A stretch of 64,000 nucleotides of DNA from an uncultured Sphaerochaeta sp. (GCF_963667405.1 NZ_OY763408.1:2627757-2691756); one strand, 5' to 3'. Positions 34,496 through 43,667 are shown, counted from the stretch's first letter. Notes: generated from the letters alone by a model not told the origin. Numbers and translations are program-made.

Positions 34496-34501
34496 TATAC
34501 T
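34496..34501 (+). promoter_or_regulatory. -10 box of the putative AraC-activated promoter
   Basis: TATACT lies 35 bases before the ATG of the binding-protein gene. At the expected distance upstream there is only ACGACG, far from TTGACA, so this promoter probably needs activation by the divergent AraC protein. No clear pair of activator half-sites could be defined by eye. Confidence 0.4.
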
Positions 34502-34535
34502 ACCAACAACCAACATCCACATGAGGAGGATTACC

Positions 34536-36014
34536 ATGTTGAACACCAAGCGCCTGTTGCTTGCTTTTGCCATCCTGTTGCTCTCTGTTGCCAGCGTGTC
34601 CGCCGCCGGTCAGAAGGAGAGCTCAGCGGCTGAAATTCCAAGCCTGAAGCTCGCCACCGCCGACAATACCTACGGCCTGAGCACCGACCCCGAACTGCAG
34701 GGAGCCATCACGGCCCTGATCGAAGCGAAGACCCAGACCAAGATTGAGGCTATCATCCCCCCGCTCGCTTCCTACACCGACAAGCTCGCCACCCTGGTCA
34801 ACAGCGGTGATGTGCCCGACCTGTTCGTCGTCGCACAGGCCATGACCAAGATTCCGACCATGGTTGCCCGTGAGCAGATTCTTGACCTGACCGACTACAT
34901 CAAGAACAGCCCCGCTCTTTCCAAGCTCGACCCCAGTCTCTTCAAGGACCTGCAGATCGACGGAAAGACCTACTTCGTTCCCTACAACTACCCCAAGAGC
35001 AAGGCTCTTTTCCTGCGCAAGGACCTGATGGAGCAGTATGGGGTGAACCTCAGCTCCACTCCCACCGCAGAGGAGTTCAGGACCGAGATGGCAAAGTTTG
35101 TCGGCAAGGGCATCATCCCCTTCAACTTCCCCAAGTGGGTCGACAACTTCCAGTTCTTCTACAACTCCTTCGGTGCCTGGGGCGGCGTCTACCAGAAGGA
35201 TGGAGCCTTCATCGACGGGTTCCAGACCGAGGAGATGAAGCAGGCCCTCACCTACCTGCACCAGCTCTACACCGATGGCATCCTCAACCAGGAGTTCATC
35301 ACCACCGAGAACAGCGGCATGCGTGAGAAGACCTATACCGGCCAGGCTGCTTCTTCCATTGACTATGTCACCAACTACATCAACTACGTGCAGAACACCA
35401 CTGCCGCCAACAAGTACACCGACATGCACCTCATCTACAAGATCGTGGGACCCAACGGGTACGGCGGAAGCCTGAATGAGGCAACCCAGACTGCATTCGT
35501 TGTCTCTTCCAAGACGAAGAACCCCGAGGCAGCGGTCCGCGTACTGGAGACCATCGTCACCGATCCTGAGGTCTATCCCGCATTCTTCGGCATCGGCCTG
35601 GAAGGCAAGCACTACACCCTGGATGCCGATCGCAAGATCGTACCTACCGCCAAGGCTTCCAACAGCGGATACAAGTACACGCTCAACTACCTCAGCGACT
35701 CGTTCCTGGATATCGATATCAACAATCTGAGCTTCGCACACTCTTCTGCACTGCAGCAGGGCCTGCCCAAGCAGATTGACCACATCAAGGCAATGCAGGC
35801 CAACCTTGGCCCCAACCATGCTGCTGATGTACCGGTAGGCGTCTCGGTCACCTACGACCGCGTTGCCCCCTCGATCAAGAGCACCCGCGAATCGATCGCA
35901 ACGAAGATCATCGTCGGCACCGTCTCTGTGGATCAGGGAATGGCCGAGTACGGGAACTTCTGGAAATCGATCAACGGACCGAAGATCCTGGAGGAATTGA
36001 ACGCTGCACGCTAA
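34536..36014 (+). CDS. Carbohydrate ABC transporter substrate-binding protein (family 1)
   Basis: A 492-residue secreted binding protein of the LplA/YtcQ class that works with LplB/LplC-type permeases for oligosaccharides. The signal peptide runs to about residue 27 (cleavage near SVSAAG) and there is no lipobox Cys. GAGGAGGA lies five bases before the ATG, favouring this start over one five codons earlier. A strong hairpin after the stop separates it from the GH3 and permease genes, which would give more binding protein than permease. Xylo-oligosaccharides are the likely ligand, judged from the adjacent xylosidase. Confidence 0.85.
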   Translation: MLNTKRLLLAFAILLLSVASVSAAGQKESSAAEIPSLKLATADNTYGLSTDPELQGAITALIEAKTQTKIEAIIPPLASYTDKLATLVNSGDVPDLFVVAQAMTKIPTMVAREQILDLTDYIKNSPALSKLDPSLFKDLQIDGKTYFVPYNYPKSKALFLRKDLMEQYGVNLSSTPTAEEFRTEMAKFVGKGIIPFNFPKWVDNFQFFYNSFGAWGGVYQKDGAFIDGFQTEEMKQALTYLHQLYTDGILNQEFITTENSGMREKTYTGQAASSIDYVTNYINYVQNTTAANKYTDMHLIYKIVGPNGYGGSLNEATQTAFVVSSKTKNPEAAVRVLETIVTDPEVYPAFFGIGLEGKHYTLDADRKIVPTAKASNSGYKYTLNYLSDSFLDIDINNLSFAHSSALQQGLPKQIDHIKAMQANLGPNHAADVPVGVSVTYDRVAPSIKSTRESIATKIIVGTVSVDQGMAEYGNFWKSINGPKILEELNAAR

Positions 36015-36036
36015 GGTGCATTCGAACCTGGTTGTC

Positions 36037-36066
36037 ATCGGTTTCCGGGCTATCCCGGAAACCGAT
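36037..36066 (+). terminator. Intra-operon hairpin after the binding-protein gene
   Basis: A perfect 13-bp stem (ATCGGTTTCCGGG with its complement) closes on the four-base loop CTAT and is followed by TCTTTG. It lies between the binding-protein stop and the GH3 start. It probably acts as a partial terminator or as an RNA-stabilising end for the upstream message. Confidence 0.75.
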
Positions 36067-36092
36067 TCTTTGAAGAGATGCTGAGAGGTTGC

Positions 36093-38195
36093 ATGAAAGA
36101 GGACGCCCAGAAACAAGCCCATGACCTGGTCGGGAAGCTCAAGCTCAAGGAGCTGATGGCCCAGCTTCGTCACGATGCGCCGGCGATCGAGCGGCTGGGC
36201 ATCCCTTCCTACAATTGGTGGAACGAGGGTCTGCATGGCTCTGCACGCAGCGGCACGGCAACCGTCTTTCCCCAGGCTATCGGACTGGCTTCGCTCTTCG
36301 ACCCCGAATTCCTCTTCACCATCGCCGAAACGATTTCCATCGAGCAGCGGGCAAAATACAATCTGTACAGCAAGGAAGGGGACCGGGATATCTACAAGGG
36401 CCTGACGGTCTGGTCCCCGAATGTGAACATCTTCCGCGATCCCCGCTGGGGTCGCGGACAGGAGACCTATGGGGAGGATCCCTATCTCACTTCTGTCTTG
36501 GCAGTCGCTTTCATCAGGGGCTTGCAGGGAGAGGGCAAGGTCCTCAGGACCGCCTCCTGTGTGAAGCACCTTGCCGCCCACAGCGGCCCGGAACCCATCA
36601 GGCACAGCTTCAATGCACAGGTGAGTGCAAAAGATCTTGAGGAGACCTATCTTCCTGCGTTCAAAGCTGCAGTTACAGAAGCGGATGTGGATGCGGTGAT
36701 GGGAGCGTACAGCGCACTCAATGGCGAACCCTGCTGCGGCAGTTTCACCCTCATCGAGAAGGTGCTCAGACAGAAGTGGGGCTTTACGGGGATGTACATC
36801 TCCGACTGCTGGGCCATCCGTGACTTCCATCTCAACCACAAGGTGACCAGAACTGAGGAGGAGTCGGCAGCGCTTGCGCTGAAAGCCGGCTGCGACCTCA
36901 ACTGCGGCTGTGAGTACCAGGCGTTGGAGAAAGCCTACCAGAAGAAGCTCATCACCCGAGAGGACCTGAAGAGAGCAGCCCGCAGGGTTTTCACCACACG
37001 CTTCAGGCTTGGACTATTTGACAAGCAAACCGAATATGACACGCTTGGGCTGGAAAACCTGGATAGCGAGCAGCATGCCGACTATGCCTATGAAGCCGCC
37101 CGCCGCTCCCTGGTACTGCTCAAGAATGACCACCTACTGCCCCTTGATGTCAAAAAACTTTCCAAGATTGCAATCATCGGACCTAATGCCGACTCCACCC
37201 GTGCCCTCTGGGGGAACTACCATGGGACTTCCAGCCGTTATACCACCATCCTCAAAGGCCTGCGTGACCATCTCCAGGGGCGGGCACAGATTCTCTACGG
37301 CGAGGGGAGCTCACTGACCAAGGAGCGTGTGGAGCGCTTGGCAAAGGAAGACGACCGCCTCGCTGAGGCCGTCTTTCTGGCAAAGGCCAGCGATGTGGTG
37401 CTGCTCTGCCTTGGTCTTGATGAGTCGGTGGAGGGAGAGATGCACGACGATGGCAACGGCGGCTGGGCAGGGGACAAGAAGGATCTTCTGCTTCCCCTGT
37501 GCCAGAGGAAGCTGCTCAAGGCGGTTGCCTCCACCGGCAAGCCCGTCATCGTGCTGCTGCTCAGCGGTGGGGCCCTCGATCCCCAGATCGAAGCCCATCC
37601 GAATGTAAAAGCACTCATCCAGGGTTGGTATCCAGGACAAGCGGGAGGAAGGGCGGTTGCAGACCTGCTCTTCGGCCAGTACAGTCCTTCGGCGGTCCTT
37701 CCCATCACATTCTACAAGGCCGATGCCACCCTTCCCCCTTTCACCGACTACTCCCTGGAGGGAAGGACGTACCGCTATGTACCGCACGACCAGGTGCTCT
37801 TCCCCTTCGGGTTCGGCCTCTCCTATGCTTCGTTCAGCTATGCGCTGGAGGAGCCGGAAATACAAGGAGATGGATCGGTGCTGGTCACCGCCCGGGTGCG
37901 CAACACCAGCTCGGTCGACAGCCGCCATGTGGTCCAGCTCTATCTATCGGGCGAGTGCCCCGATCTTCCTCCCCACCCGGTATTGGCAGGATTTGCGAGT
38001 CTTTTCCTTCCTGCCGGACAGGAACTCACCCATACCTTTCTCCTCAAGGAAGCACAGTTCACCGCTGTCAACCAAGAGGGTCAGCGATATGCCGTCAAGG
38101 GCAGGTTCCACCTCTCCTTCGGTGGCAGCCAAGGCGATGAGCTGAGCCAAAGGCTCGGCGCTGCGCCGGTCTCACACACAACTTTCATTCGTTAG
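36093..38195 (+). CDS. GH3 beta-xylosidase / beta-glucosidase
   Basis: A roughly 700-residue glycoside hydrolase family 3 enzyme. The N-terminal barrel has the xylosidase-type NWWNEGLHGSARSGTATVFP motif (about residue 40) and RDPRWGRGQETYGEDPYL (about 115). The nucleophile is the Asp in GMYISDCWAI (about 235). The C-terminal alpha/beta sandwich and fibronectin-III-like domain follow, the latter from about 580. The NWWNE type is common in xylan 1,4-beta-xylosidases. No signal peptide is seen, so it cleaves imported oligosaccharides inside the cell. The start could also be the ATG five codons upstream; GAGAGG favours this one. Confidence 0.87.
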   Translation: MKEDAQKQAHDLVGKLKLKELMAQLRHDAPAIERLGIPSYNWWNEGLHGSARSGTATVFPQAIGLASLFDPEFLFTIAETISIEQRAKYNLYSKEGDRDIYKGLTVWSPNVNIFRDPRWGRGQETYGEDPYLTSVLAVAFIRGLQGEGKVLRTASCVKHLAAHSGPEPIRHSFNAQVSAKDLEETYLPAFKAAVTEADVDAVMGAYSALNGEPCCGSFTLIEKVLRQKWGFTGMYISDCWAIRDFHLNHKVTRTEEESAALALKAGCDLNCGCEYQALEKAYQKKLITREDLKRAARRVFTTRFRLGLFDKQTEYDTLGLENLDSEQHADYAYEAARRSLVLLKNDHLLPLDVKKLSKIAIIGPNADSTRALWGNYHGTSSRYTTILKGLRDHLQGRAQILYGEGSSLTKERVERLAKEDDRLAEAVFLAKASDVVLLCLGLDESVEGEMHDDGNGGWAGDKKDLLLPLCQRKLLKAVASTGKPVIVLLLSGGALDPQIEAHPNVKALIQGWYPGQAGGRAVADLLFGQYSPSAVLPITFYKADATLPPFTDYSLEGRTYRYVPHDQVLFPFGFGLSYASFSYALEEPEIQGDGSVLVTARVRNTSSVDSRHVVQLYLSGECPDLPPHPVLAGFASLFLPAGQELTHTFLLKEAQFTAVNQEGQRYAVKGRFHLSFGGSQGDELSQRLGAAPVSHTTFIR

Positions 38196-38205
38196 GAGTC
38201 ATGCG

Positions 38206-39129
38206 ATGGCAGACAAACGTACGGTAATCAGGACGAAACCACCGCTTTGGGCAAGGATGAAGGCACAGAAGTTCCTGCTTCTGATGCTCGTCCCCGGCCT
38301 TCTCTGGTACCTTCTGTTCAAGTATCTTCCCCTTCTGGGGCTCTCCCTCGGGTTCACCGACTACGGCTTCCGTTCAAAGGTGTCGTTCGTAGGCTTGGAG
38401 AACTTCTCCCGCCTGCTCAGCTCGACCATTTTCTGGAATGCGTTTCGCAATACGCTGGTGATCAGCATGGCGAACATCGTCTTCTACTTCCCGGCCCCGC
38501 TCATCGTGGCCTTGCTGATCAACGAGCTGAAGAGCCTGAAGGCAAAGCGTTTCATCCAGTTCCTGATCTACATCCCCTACTTCTTCAGCTGGGTTGTGGT
38601 GGGAAGCATCTTTGTGAACTTGCTTTCCCCTTCTTCGGGCCTGGTGAACAACATCATCACCAAGCTTGGGGGTGAGAGCGTCTACTTCATGGCCAGTGCA
38701 AAGTTTTTCCGCCCGGTGTTGGTCAGCTCCTACATCTGGAGGCAGATGGGCTATGGGGCTGTCATCTATGTGGCCAGTCTTACGACTGTCCAGCCTGAGC
38801 TCTACGAGGCTGCCACCATTGATGGTGCGGGCCACTGGGGCCAACTGTGGCATGTGACGCTGCCTGGTATCCGCAGTACCATCGTGACGATGCTGCTGCT
38901 CAACCTCAGCCATGTGCTGCTGATCTTCGAGCAGGTGTTGGTCATGTACAATGCAGCGGTCTACGATGTGGCGGATGTGCTGCAGACCTATGTGTTCCGC
39001 GAAGGGGTGCTTGCAGGGGATCTGGGATACTCCATTGCCGTGGGTATGTTCACCTCGATCGTCAGCCTGACGTTGGTGCTCACCACCAACAAGATCAGCG
39101 CCCGGTTCCTCGACGAACCGATTCTCTAG
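38206..39129 (+). CDS. Carbohydrate ABC transporter permease, LplB-type
   Basis: A 307-residue inner-membrane permease with about six hydrophobic segments and the MalF-like EAA loop ELYEAATIDGAGHWGQLWHVT (in part, about residues 200-220). It starts ten bases after the GH3 gene and precedes a second permease. Together with the binding protein it forms a CUT1-type oligosaccharide importer. The ATPase is not encoded here and is probably a shared MsmK/UgpC-type protein from elsewhere. Confidence 0.88.
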   Translation: MADKRTVIRTKPPLWARMKAQKFLLLMLVPGLLWYLLFKYLPLLGLSLGFTDYGFRSKVSFVGLENFSRLLSSTIFWNAFRNTLVISMANIVFYFPAPLIVALLINELKSLKAKRFIQFLIYIPYFFSWVVVGSIFVNLLSPSSGLVNNIITKLGGESVYFMASAKFFRPVLVSSYIWRQMGYGAVIYVASLTTVQPELYEAATIDGAGHWGQLWHVTLPGIRSTIVTMLLLNLSHVLLIFEQVLVMYNAAVYDVADVLQTYVFREGVLAGDLGYSIAVGMFTSIVSLTLVLTTNKISARFLDEPIL

Positions 39130-39138
39130 GAGGAATTC

Positions 39139-39999
39139 ATGACCACTACCATTCGCGAAAGCAGATCACGCAAGCTGTTTCATATCCTCAATGCGCTTCT
39201 GCTCGGTTTCATCTGCCTGATTTTCATCATCCCCATCTGGAACGTACTGATCACGTCGGTGGCGAAGGACATCGATGTGATGGGAACCGACTATTTGCTC
39301 ATGCCGCGCTCGTTCACCCTGCAGAACTACTGGAGGGTGCTCAACAGCGGGTATATGGGTGCGTTCAAGAACTCACTCTTTGTCGCCTTCCTGGGAACGG
39401 CGTTCTCCATGCTCATCACCGTCCCCATGGGCTTTGCCCTGGCACAGAAGCATCTGGTGGGAAGGTCCGTCATCATGAAGGCGATCGTCTTCACCATGGT
39501 GTTCGATGCCGGTATCATGCCCTTCTATATCGTGGTGCGCTCCTTGGGCCTGATCAACAGCATGGGGGCGATCATCTTCCCGGTGGCGATTTCCACCTTC
39601 AACCTGATCATCATCAAGAACTATATGGCTAGCATCCCCGTCTCCCTGATAGAGAGCGCCACCCTTGATGGGTGCAACGATATGATGATCCTGCTCAGGA
39701 TTGTGCTCCCGCTCTCTGTTTCCATCATTGCCGCTGTTACGCTCTTCTATTTCGTCAGTTACTGGAACCGCTACTTCGAGGTGATCATGTTCATCAACGA
39801 CAGCCGCAAGTACACCTTGCAGGTGGTGTTGCGCTCGTTGATGTTCGAATCCGATGAATCCCTCGGTGGTGGACAATATGTGTACAACAACCTCAAGATG
39901 GCGGTCATGGTGCTGGGAATGCTCCCGGTCCTGGTCATCTATCCATTCGTCCAAAGACATTTTGTCTCCGGGTTGATGCTTGGGGGTGTCAAAGGTTGA
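39139..39999 (+). CDS. Carbohydrate ABC transporter permease, LplC/MalG-type
   Basis: A 286-residue permease with six predicted membrane segments and the EAA loop SLIESATLDGCNDMMILLRIV (in part, about residues 170-190). The AGGAGG before its ATG lies in the gap after lplB. It is the last gene of the operon and is followed by a strong terminator. It pairs with the LplB-type permease for oligosaccharide uptake. Confidence 0.88.
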   Translation: MTTTIRESRSRKLFHILNALLLGFICLIFIIPIWNVLITSVAKDIDVMGTDYLLMPRSFTLQNYWRVLNSGYMGAFKNSLFVAFLGTAFSMLITVPMGFALAQKHLVGRSVIMKAIVFTMVFDAGIMPFYIVVRSLGLINSMGAIIFPVAISTFNLIIIKNYMASIPVSLIESATLDGCNDMMILLRIVLPLSVSIIAAVTLFYFVSYWNRYFEVIMFINDSRKYTLQVVLRSLMFESDESLGGGQYVYNNLKMAVMVLGMLPVLVIYPFVQRHFVSGLMLGGVKG

Positions 40000-40043
40000 G
40001 AGGGGGTGAACTTCTGCTTGCTTGATCTACTCATTCACTTCCT

Positions 40044-40085
40044 GTGCATGCCGGTTTTCTTTGAAAGCCGGCTGCACTTTTCTTT
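40044..40085 (+). terminator. Terminator of the oligosaccharide importer operon
   Basis: A long stem (GTGCA, one bulged T, GCCGGTTTTC pairing with GAAAGCCGGC and TGCAC) with a three-base loop is followed by TTTTCTTTT. Confidence 0.88.
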
Positions 40086-40129
40086 TAGCCACCATCGAAT
40101 GCATGTTCATTTCCAAAGTTCCAAAGTCC

Positions 40130-40250
40130 GGACTTTAGGCTGAACTTTGGACTTTAGGCTGAACTTTGGACTTTAGGCTGAACTTTGGACTTTGGGCTGA
40201 ACTTTGGACTTTGGGCTGAACTTTGGACTTTGGGCTGAACTTTGGACTTA
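40130..40250. repeat. 19-bp tandem repeat, about six and a third copies
   Basis: The word GGACTTT recurs exactly every 19 bases from 40130 to 40244 (seven times). The unit is GGACTTTRGGCTGAACTTT; the first three units have A and the next three have G at the eighth base. There are no spacers, so it is not CRISPR. It lies just beyond the 3' end of the two-ATPase operon and after the importer terminator. A short palindrome, AAGTCCGGACTT, marks its left edge. Copy number is likely to vary between strains. Confidence 0.92.
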
Positions 40251-40291
40251 ACACAACTATTGGGAAATCAAGGAAAGGAAGGAGCAGTAGC

Positions 40292-41512
40292 TTACTCCTC
40301 CCCTTCAAACAACTCCTCAAAGGTTGGGGTGCTTTCCACCGCTTCCTCCTCATACTGCTCCCTCTCCAGGGACCTGACCGTACTGGTCTCCTCTGACTGG
40401 TAGAGATAGAGCTGGTCCAGGTACTCGATAGCCGTACGGATCTTCGAACGCAGCAGATAGCCGCTGCGGTCAACCTGCTGCAACAGTTTCTCAGTATCGA
40501 CAGAAGGAACCCAGTCATACGCCTGGGCGTGGAACTGCACCATCTTCAAGAGGATGTTGCGGATCTCCTCATGGGTGAGGGGCTTGAGCTGGGGTGCCTT
40601 GAGAATTGCATCAAGCACCGCCTTCATCGGCATCTGGTCCTCAGGATAGAGCTCCTCAAGGTTCTGGTACTCATGCTTTGCCTCAATGACATCCTCGGTA
40701 TAGGAAGCGCTGAATGCAAACAGGCTGAATGTCGACTCCATCATCTTCGGGGGGAAGAGGAAGCGGGCAAGATTCTGGTATGCCTTTGCACGGGCCTTCT
40801 TGCTCAGCCTGCCAACCAGCTCGGACTCATCGAATAGGATGACCCAGCCTTGGTAACCAAGCTGCACAAACAGATGGCTGAGGAAGGCCAGATAGTCCTG
40901 GGTGTGGCGGGACTTGACGAAGTTCTGGTTGAAGTTCGCCTTCTCTGCAAAAATCCTGCGGTACATCTTCCTGATCTGGACATTGGAGACAAAGTCCCCT
41001 TCCAAATCAGTCTGCAGCTGGAACTGCTCCTCCTGGTCGTCGGTATGAAGATAGGAGCGAAGCAGATAGTAGAGCCGGTCGGTCTCCAACTGGGTGGCAG
41101 CATAGAGAAGCAGGTCGTTGGCAAGGGGGGCATTGGGTGTAAGCTTGTCCAATTCCTGGGTAAACCCCGGTTGCAGGCGACCGGGAAGAAAGGTGTTGCT
41201 TATCAACTTGGGATAGACAAGATAGAGCTTGTCGAGCGGAGTCTCCTTGCTCAGCGACACCACCGAAACGACCATGTTGCGGGCGTGGGCAAGGGTGTAC
41301 ACGGTGTTCAGCAGGTGGGTTTTCCCTTCCCCGTACTTGCCGCTGATGATCATGCCATCACTGATGCCTTCACTGGAAACGGCATCGAGGCGGGAGATCA
41401 GATCAGAGAGAAGCTCCTTGCGGGCTTCGGAGAAATGGTGGCCGATCGCTTTGGAGGGTATTCCGGAGCGCAACGCCTCGATCATATGCCGCTGTTCATA
41501 CTCCCAACTCAT
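40292..41512 (-). CDS. BrxC/BrxD-like P-loop ATPase B (DUF2791-type)
   Basis: A roughly 407-residue ATPase resembling the BREX ATP-binding family (DUF2791, BrxC/BrxD). The opening about residues 1-30 (SWEYEQRHMIEALRSG, then IGHHFSEARKELL) is typical. Walker A is ISGKYGEGKTHLL (about 56-68) and Walker B WVILFDESELV (about 223-233). The start overlaps the end of the upstream ATPase gene by 17 bases and has GAGGAGGGG before it. It is the last gene of a three-gene operon opposite an SF2 helicase. PglX, PglZ and BrxL homologues are missing, so this is not BREX itself. A DNA-handling or phage-defence role is inferred from gene content. Confidence 0.7.
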   Translation of the reverse strand: MSWEYEQRHMIEALRSGIPSKAIGHHFSEARKELLSDLISRLDAVSSEGISDGMIISGKYGEGKTHLLNTVYTLAHARNMVVSVVSLSKETPLDKLYLVYPKLISNTFLPGRLQPGFTQELDKLTPNAPLANDLLLYAATQLETDRLYYLLRSYLHTDDQEEQFQLQTDLEGDFVSNVQIRKMYRRIFAEKANFNQNFVKSRHTQDYLAFLSHLFVQLGYQGWVILFDESELVGRLSKKARAKAYQNLARFLFPPKMMESTFSLFAFSASYTEDVIEAKHEYQNLEELYPEDQMPMKAVLDAILKAPQLKPLTHEEIRNILLKMVQFHAQAYDWVPSVDTEKLLQQVDRSGYLLRSKIRTAIEYLDQLYLYQSEETSTVRSLEREQYEEEAVESTPTFEELFEGEE

Positions 41513-42758
41513 ACTGCCCCTCCTCGTCCTGTACGCCACCAAGCAAGCCCAAGGTGGCTTGGTTCACCAAACGTGGGAGGGATGCCCCTCCCAGCTTTGC
41601 CTGCAAGATCAGGCTTTTCGCTGTCTGCTCATCAAGCACGGTGGTCTCCACATTGATATGTTGTACGATCTGGGCAAGCTTGGTACTCATCTGGATCAGC
41701 ATTTGTGGGGTGTACACCTGCTGGGCAACGGCGTCGAGATCAATGATATCGGAGAACTTGTTGATGCGCTGTGACACCACCTCGTTCTGGATACGCATCC
41801 ACAACGCCTGATACGACTTCAGTCCTGCGTTCTCATTGTCCAGAAGCTCCCGACCAAAGGCATATACCACCATGAAGTGACCGAAGGTATCGATGTCATC
41901 GATGAGCTGGCGGATGCTCTCATAGGTATCCTCGCGCTTCATCTTGGTGTAATGGAAGGGGTTCATCCCCGAACCATCGACCAGGACATCAAGATCATCA
42001 ACCAACACCACAAGGCCGGAGAACCCTGCCAGGTGGACCAGCTCCGAAAGCGAGCGGAGCATGGTGCGGGCACTGTACTTGGTGATCTTGCTCGGAGCCA
42101 TGCCCAATGGCCTGAGGCTGGTCATGCGGATCTTCTTGTCCCCATGCATCCAGGCAAGCACCAGCTCCTTGTTCGCATCTTCCAGCACAGGGTGGCCAAG
42201 CAAGGAACCGCAGAGAAGACTGCAGGCAAGACTGAAGTTGTTGTCCATCCGACGGTTGTCCAGAAACATCTGCTTGAGCTGGTTGCGCATCTCCCGCCGG
42301 GTCAGTCCATCAGCCAAGCCTTGGATGGCGAGATGGTCGAGAAAGGTGGTCCCTTCCTCGATGTCATCGCTGGAAAAGCCCATCGCCTCAACAATGCGCT
42401 CGCTGCAGCAGCCAAGCAGGTGCATGATATCCACCTGGTCAAAGATTTGCAGATAGAACTCGCGGAAATCATGGAGCCAGAGGTTCCGTGCCGAAAGGTT
42501 GACGGTGATGTAGCGAGCATCCTTTGCCACCGACTGGAAGAGGTGCAGGCAGTGGGTCTTGCCGCTGCCCTTTCCACCGGTAAGAAACTTGATCTTGCTG
42601 CCTCCAGAAAGGATGAACTCATCCAGATAGCGCTCTTTCCAGAAATCGGTAAGGAATTGGATCCCCACCGAGAGCTCGGAGAGCAACTGCTCGCTTTCAG
42701 GCACCTTGCCTTGCGAAAGCTGTGCGATTGTTGCATTGATTCTCGTCTCTGTCTCCAT
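41496..42758 (-). CDS. BrxC/BrxD-like P-loop ATPase A
   Basis: A 420-residue P-loop ATPase, a distant relative of the next gene's product. Walker A is FLTGGKGSGKTHCL (about residues 58-71) and Walker B GLVVLVDDLDVLVDG (about 248-262). The long helical region between them and the YESIRQLIDDID segment resemble BREX-type ATP-binding proteins, but similarity is weaker than in ATPase B. Having two unlike ATPases coupled in one operon suggests a hetero-oligomer. It starts 11 bases after the coiled-coil gene. Substrate and partner are unknown. Confidence 0.62.
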   Translation of the reverse strand: METETRINATIAQLSQGKVPESEQLLSELSVGIQFLTDFWKERYLDEFILSGGSKIKFLTGGKGSGKTHCLHLFQSVAKDARYITVNLSARNLWLHDFREFYLQIFDQVDIMHLLGCCSERIVEAMGFSSDDIEEGTTFLDHLAIQGLADGLTRREMRNQLKQMFLDNRRMDNNFSLACSLLCGSLLGHPVLEDANKELVLAWMHGDKKIRMTSLRPLGMAPSKITKYSARTMLRSLSELVHLAGFSGLVVLVDDLDVLVDGSGMNPFHYTKMKREDTYESIRQLIDDIDTFGHFMVVYAFGRELLDNENAGLKSYQALWMRIQNEVVSQRINKFSDIIDLDAVAQQVYTPQMLIQMSTKLAQIVQHINVETTVLDEQTAKSLILQAKLGGASLPRLVNQATLGLLGGVQDEEGQYELGV

Positions 42759-42769
42759 GCCTCACCTCA

Positions 42770-43534
42770 TCAATAGAACCGGATGGTAGCCAAAAAGTGC
42801 TCGCGTCCAGATCGGTCCAGGATACGCAGGCACTTGTTGCTGTTCCTGCTTGGCCCGAACTGGTAGGAGCGCCCTCCCTTGATCTCAACCGCTTCGGTAT
42901 CGAAAAGCCGGGCTATGTCGAAGGCAAAGCTCTGCTGGTCGTACTCCTTGCGGGAGCGGCTCATCGGAACAAGGAATTTGTACAGGGTGGTCAGGTAGAT
43001 GTCATTGCTGTTTCCCTTGCCCTGCTTCATGCTGGCAAGGTCATATGCCACTGCAAGCTCATTGGCAAACTGGGTTGCATTGAACGATGCCTTGTACAGC
43101 TTCTCCTGACCTGTCTTGATCAGGTCGACCAAGGCTTCGGGACGAAGGCAGGAAACCTTCTTGCGGTCGAGGTATACCTCAAGGTTCTCCACATCAATGC
43201 GAACGGTGAAGGGGAACATCTCAAAGACAGGGAAGGTCCCGATGACATCGACGCCCTTGAGGGAGCACATCTCGAGCAGCTGCTGGGCAAACAACCCGCT
43301 TTCAAGGTACTGGTGTGCATCAAAGCCTGCGAGCAGTGTATGGGCCTGATCGACCACAGCCTCGGTCTCCGCGCTCACCTGGTCAAGGGAAGCGGTATCA
43401 GAGAGGGCACGCAGCACATCACCGCTTTCCATCTCCTTGGCTATGCTCTTCTGCAGTTTGTTCAGGGTTTTGAGCTTGTCCTTCAAGCTCTTTTCCAAGG
43501 CACTATAGTCTTTGTACAGCGTTTCGTAATCCAT
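42770..43534 (-). CDS. Unrecognised protein with N-terminal coiled coil, first gene of the ATPase operon
   Basis: A 254-residue soluble protein whose family I do not recognise. Residues about 5-45 are a charged, heptad-like helix rich in Lys, Glu and Leu (YSALEKSLKDKLKTLNKLQ). The middle has FPFTVRIDVENLEVYLDRKK, which looks like a small beta structure, and the end is mixed alpha/beta with FGPSRNSNKCLRILDRSG. There are no catalytic motifs. It precedes ATPase A by 11 bases and starts 134 bases from the divergent helicase. It could be the scaffold or target-recognition subunit of the module; this is inference from position. Confidence 0.55.
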   Translation of the reverse strand: MDYETLYKDYSALEKSLKDKLKTLNKLQKSIAKEMESGDVLRALSDTASLDQVSAETEAVVDQAHTLLAGFDAHQYLESGLFAQQLLEMCSLKGVDVIGTFPVFEMFPFTVRIDVENLEVYLDRKKVSCLRPEALVDLIKTGQEKLYKASFNATQFANELAVAYDLASMKQGKGNSNDIYLTTLYKFLVPMSRSRKEYDQQSFAFDIARLFDTEAVEIKGGRSYQFGPSRNSNKCLRILDRSGREHFLATIRFY

Positions 43535-43562
43535 GACTGCTCCTTCTCTGCGTATCAGAAAA

Positions 43563-43591
43563 ATCATACGGCATGAGAGAAACCTGTGCAA
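43563..43591 (-). promoter_or_regulatory. Promoter of the coiled-coil/ATPase operon
   Basis: Read leftwards, TTGCAC and TATGAT are separated by 17 bases, about 30 bases before the ATG at 43534, which also has GGAG. Confidence 0.6.
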
Positions 43592-43616
43592 TCCCGAGAA
43601 TGGGAATATTGTTGGA

Positions 43617-43645
43617 TTGTCAGCACCAGCGAGGTGTGCTAGGGT
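43617..43645 (+). promoter_or_regulatory. Possible promoter of the helicase gene
   Basis: TTGTCA and TAGGGT are separated by 17 bases, with TG one base before the -10 box. It lies back to back with the ATPase-operon promoter, so both arms of the module may be controlled together. Confidence 0.35.
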
Positions 43646-43667
43646 GGCAAGAGGAGTGTACCTACCG

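Noticed and set aside
34623..36839. A 738-codon open frame on the minus strand
   Set aside because: It is antisense to the binding-protein and GH3 genes, has no domain pattern, and reflects the codon bias of the real genes.
40130..40250. CRISPR array
   Set aside because: The 19-bp units are directly head-to-tail with no spacers, and no cas gene is present.
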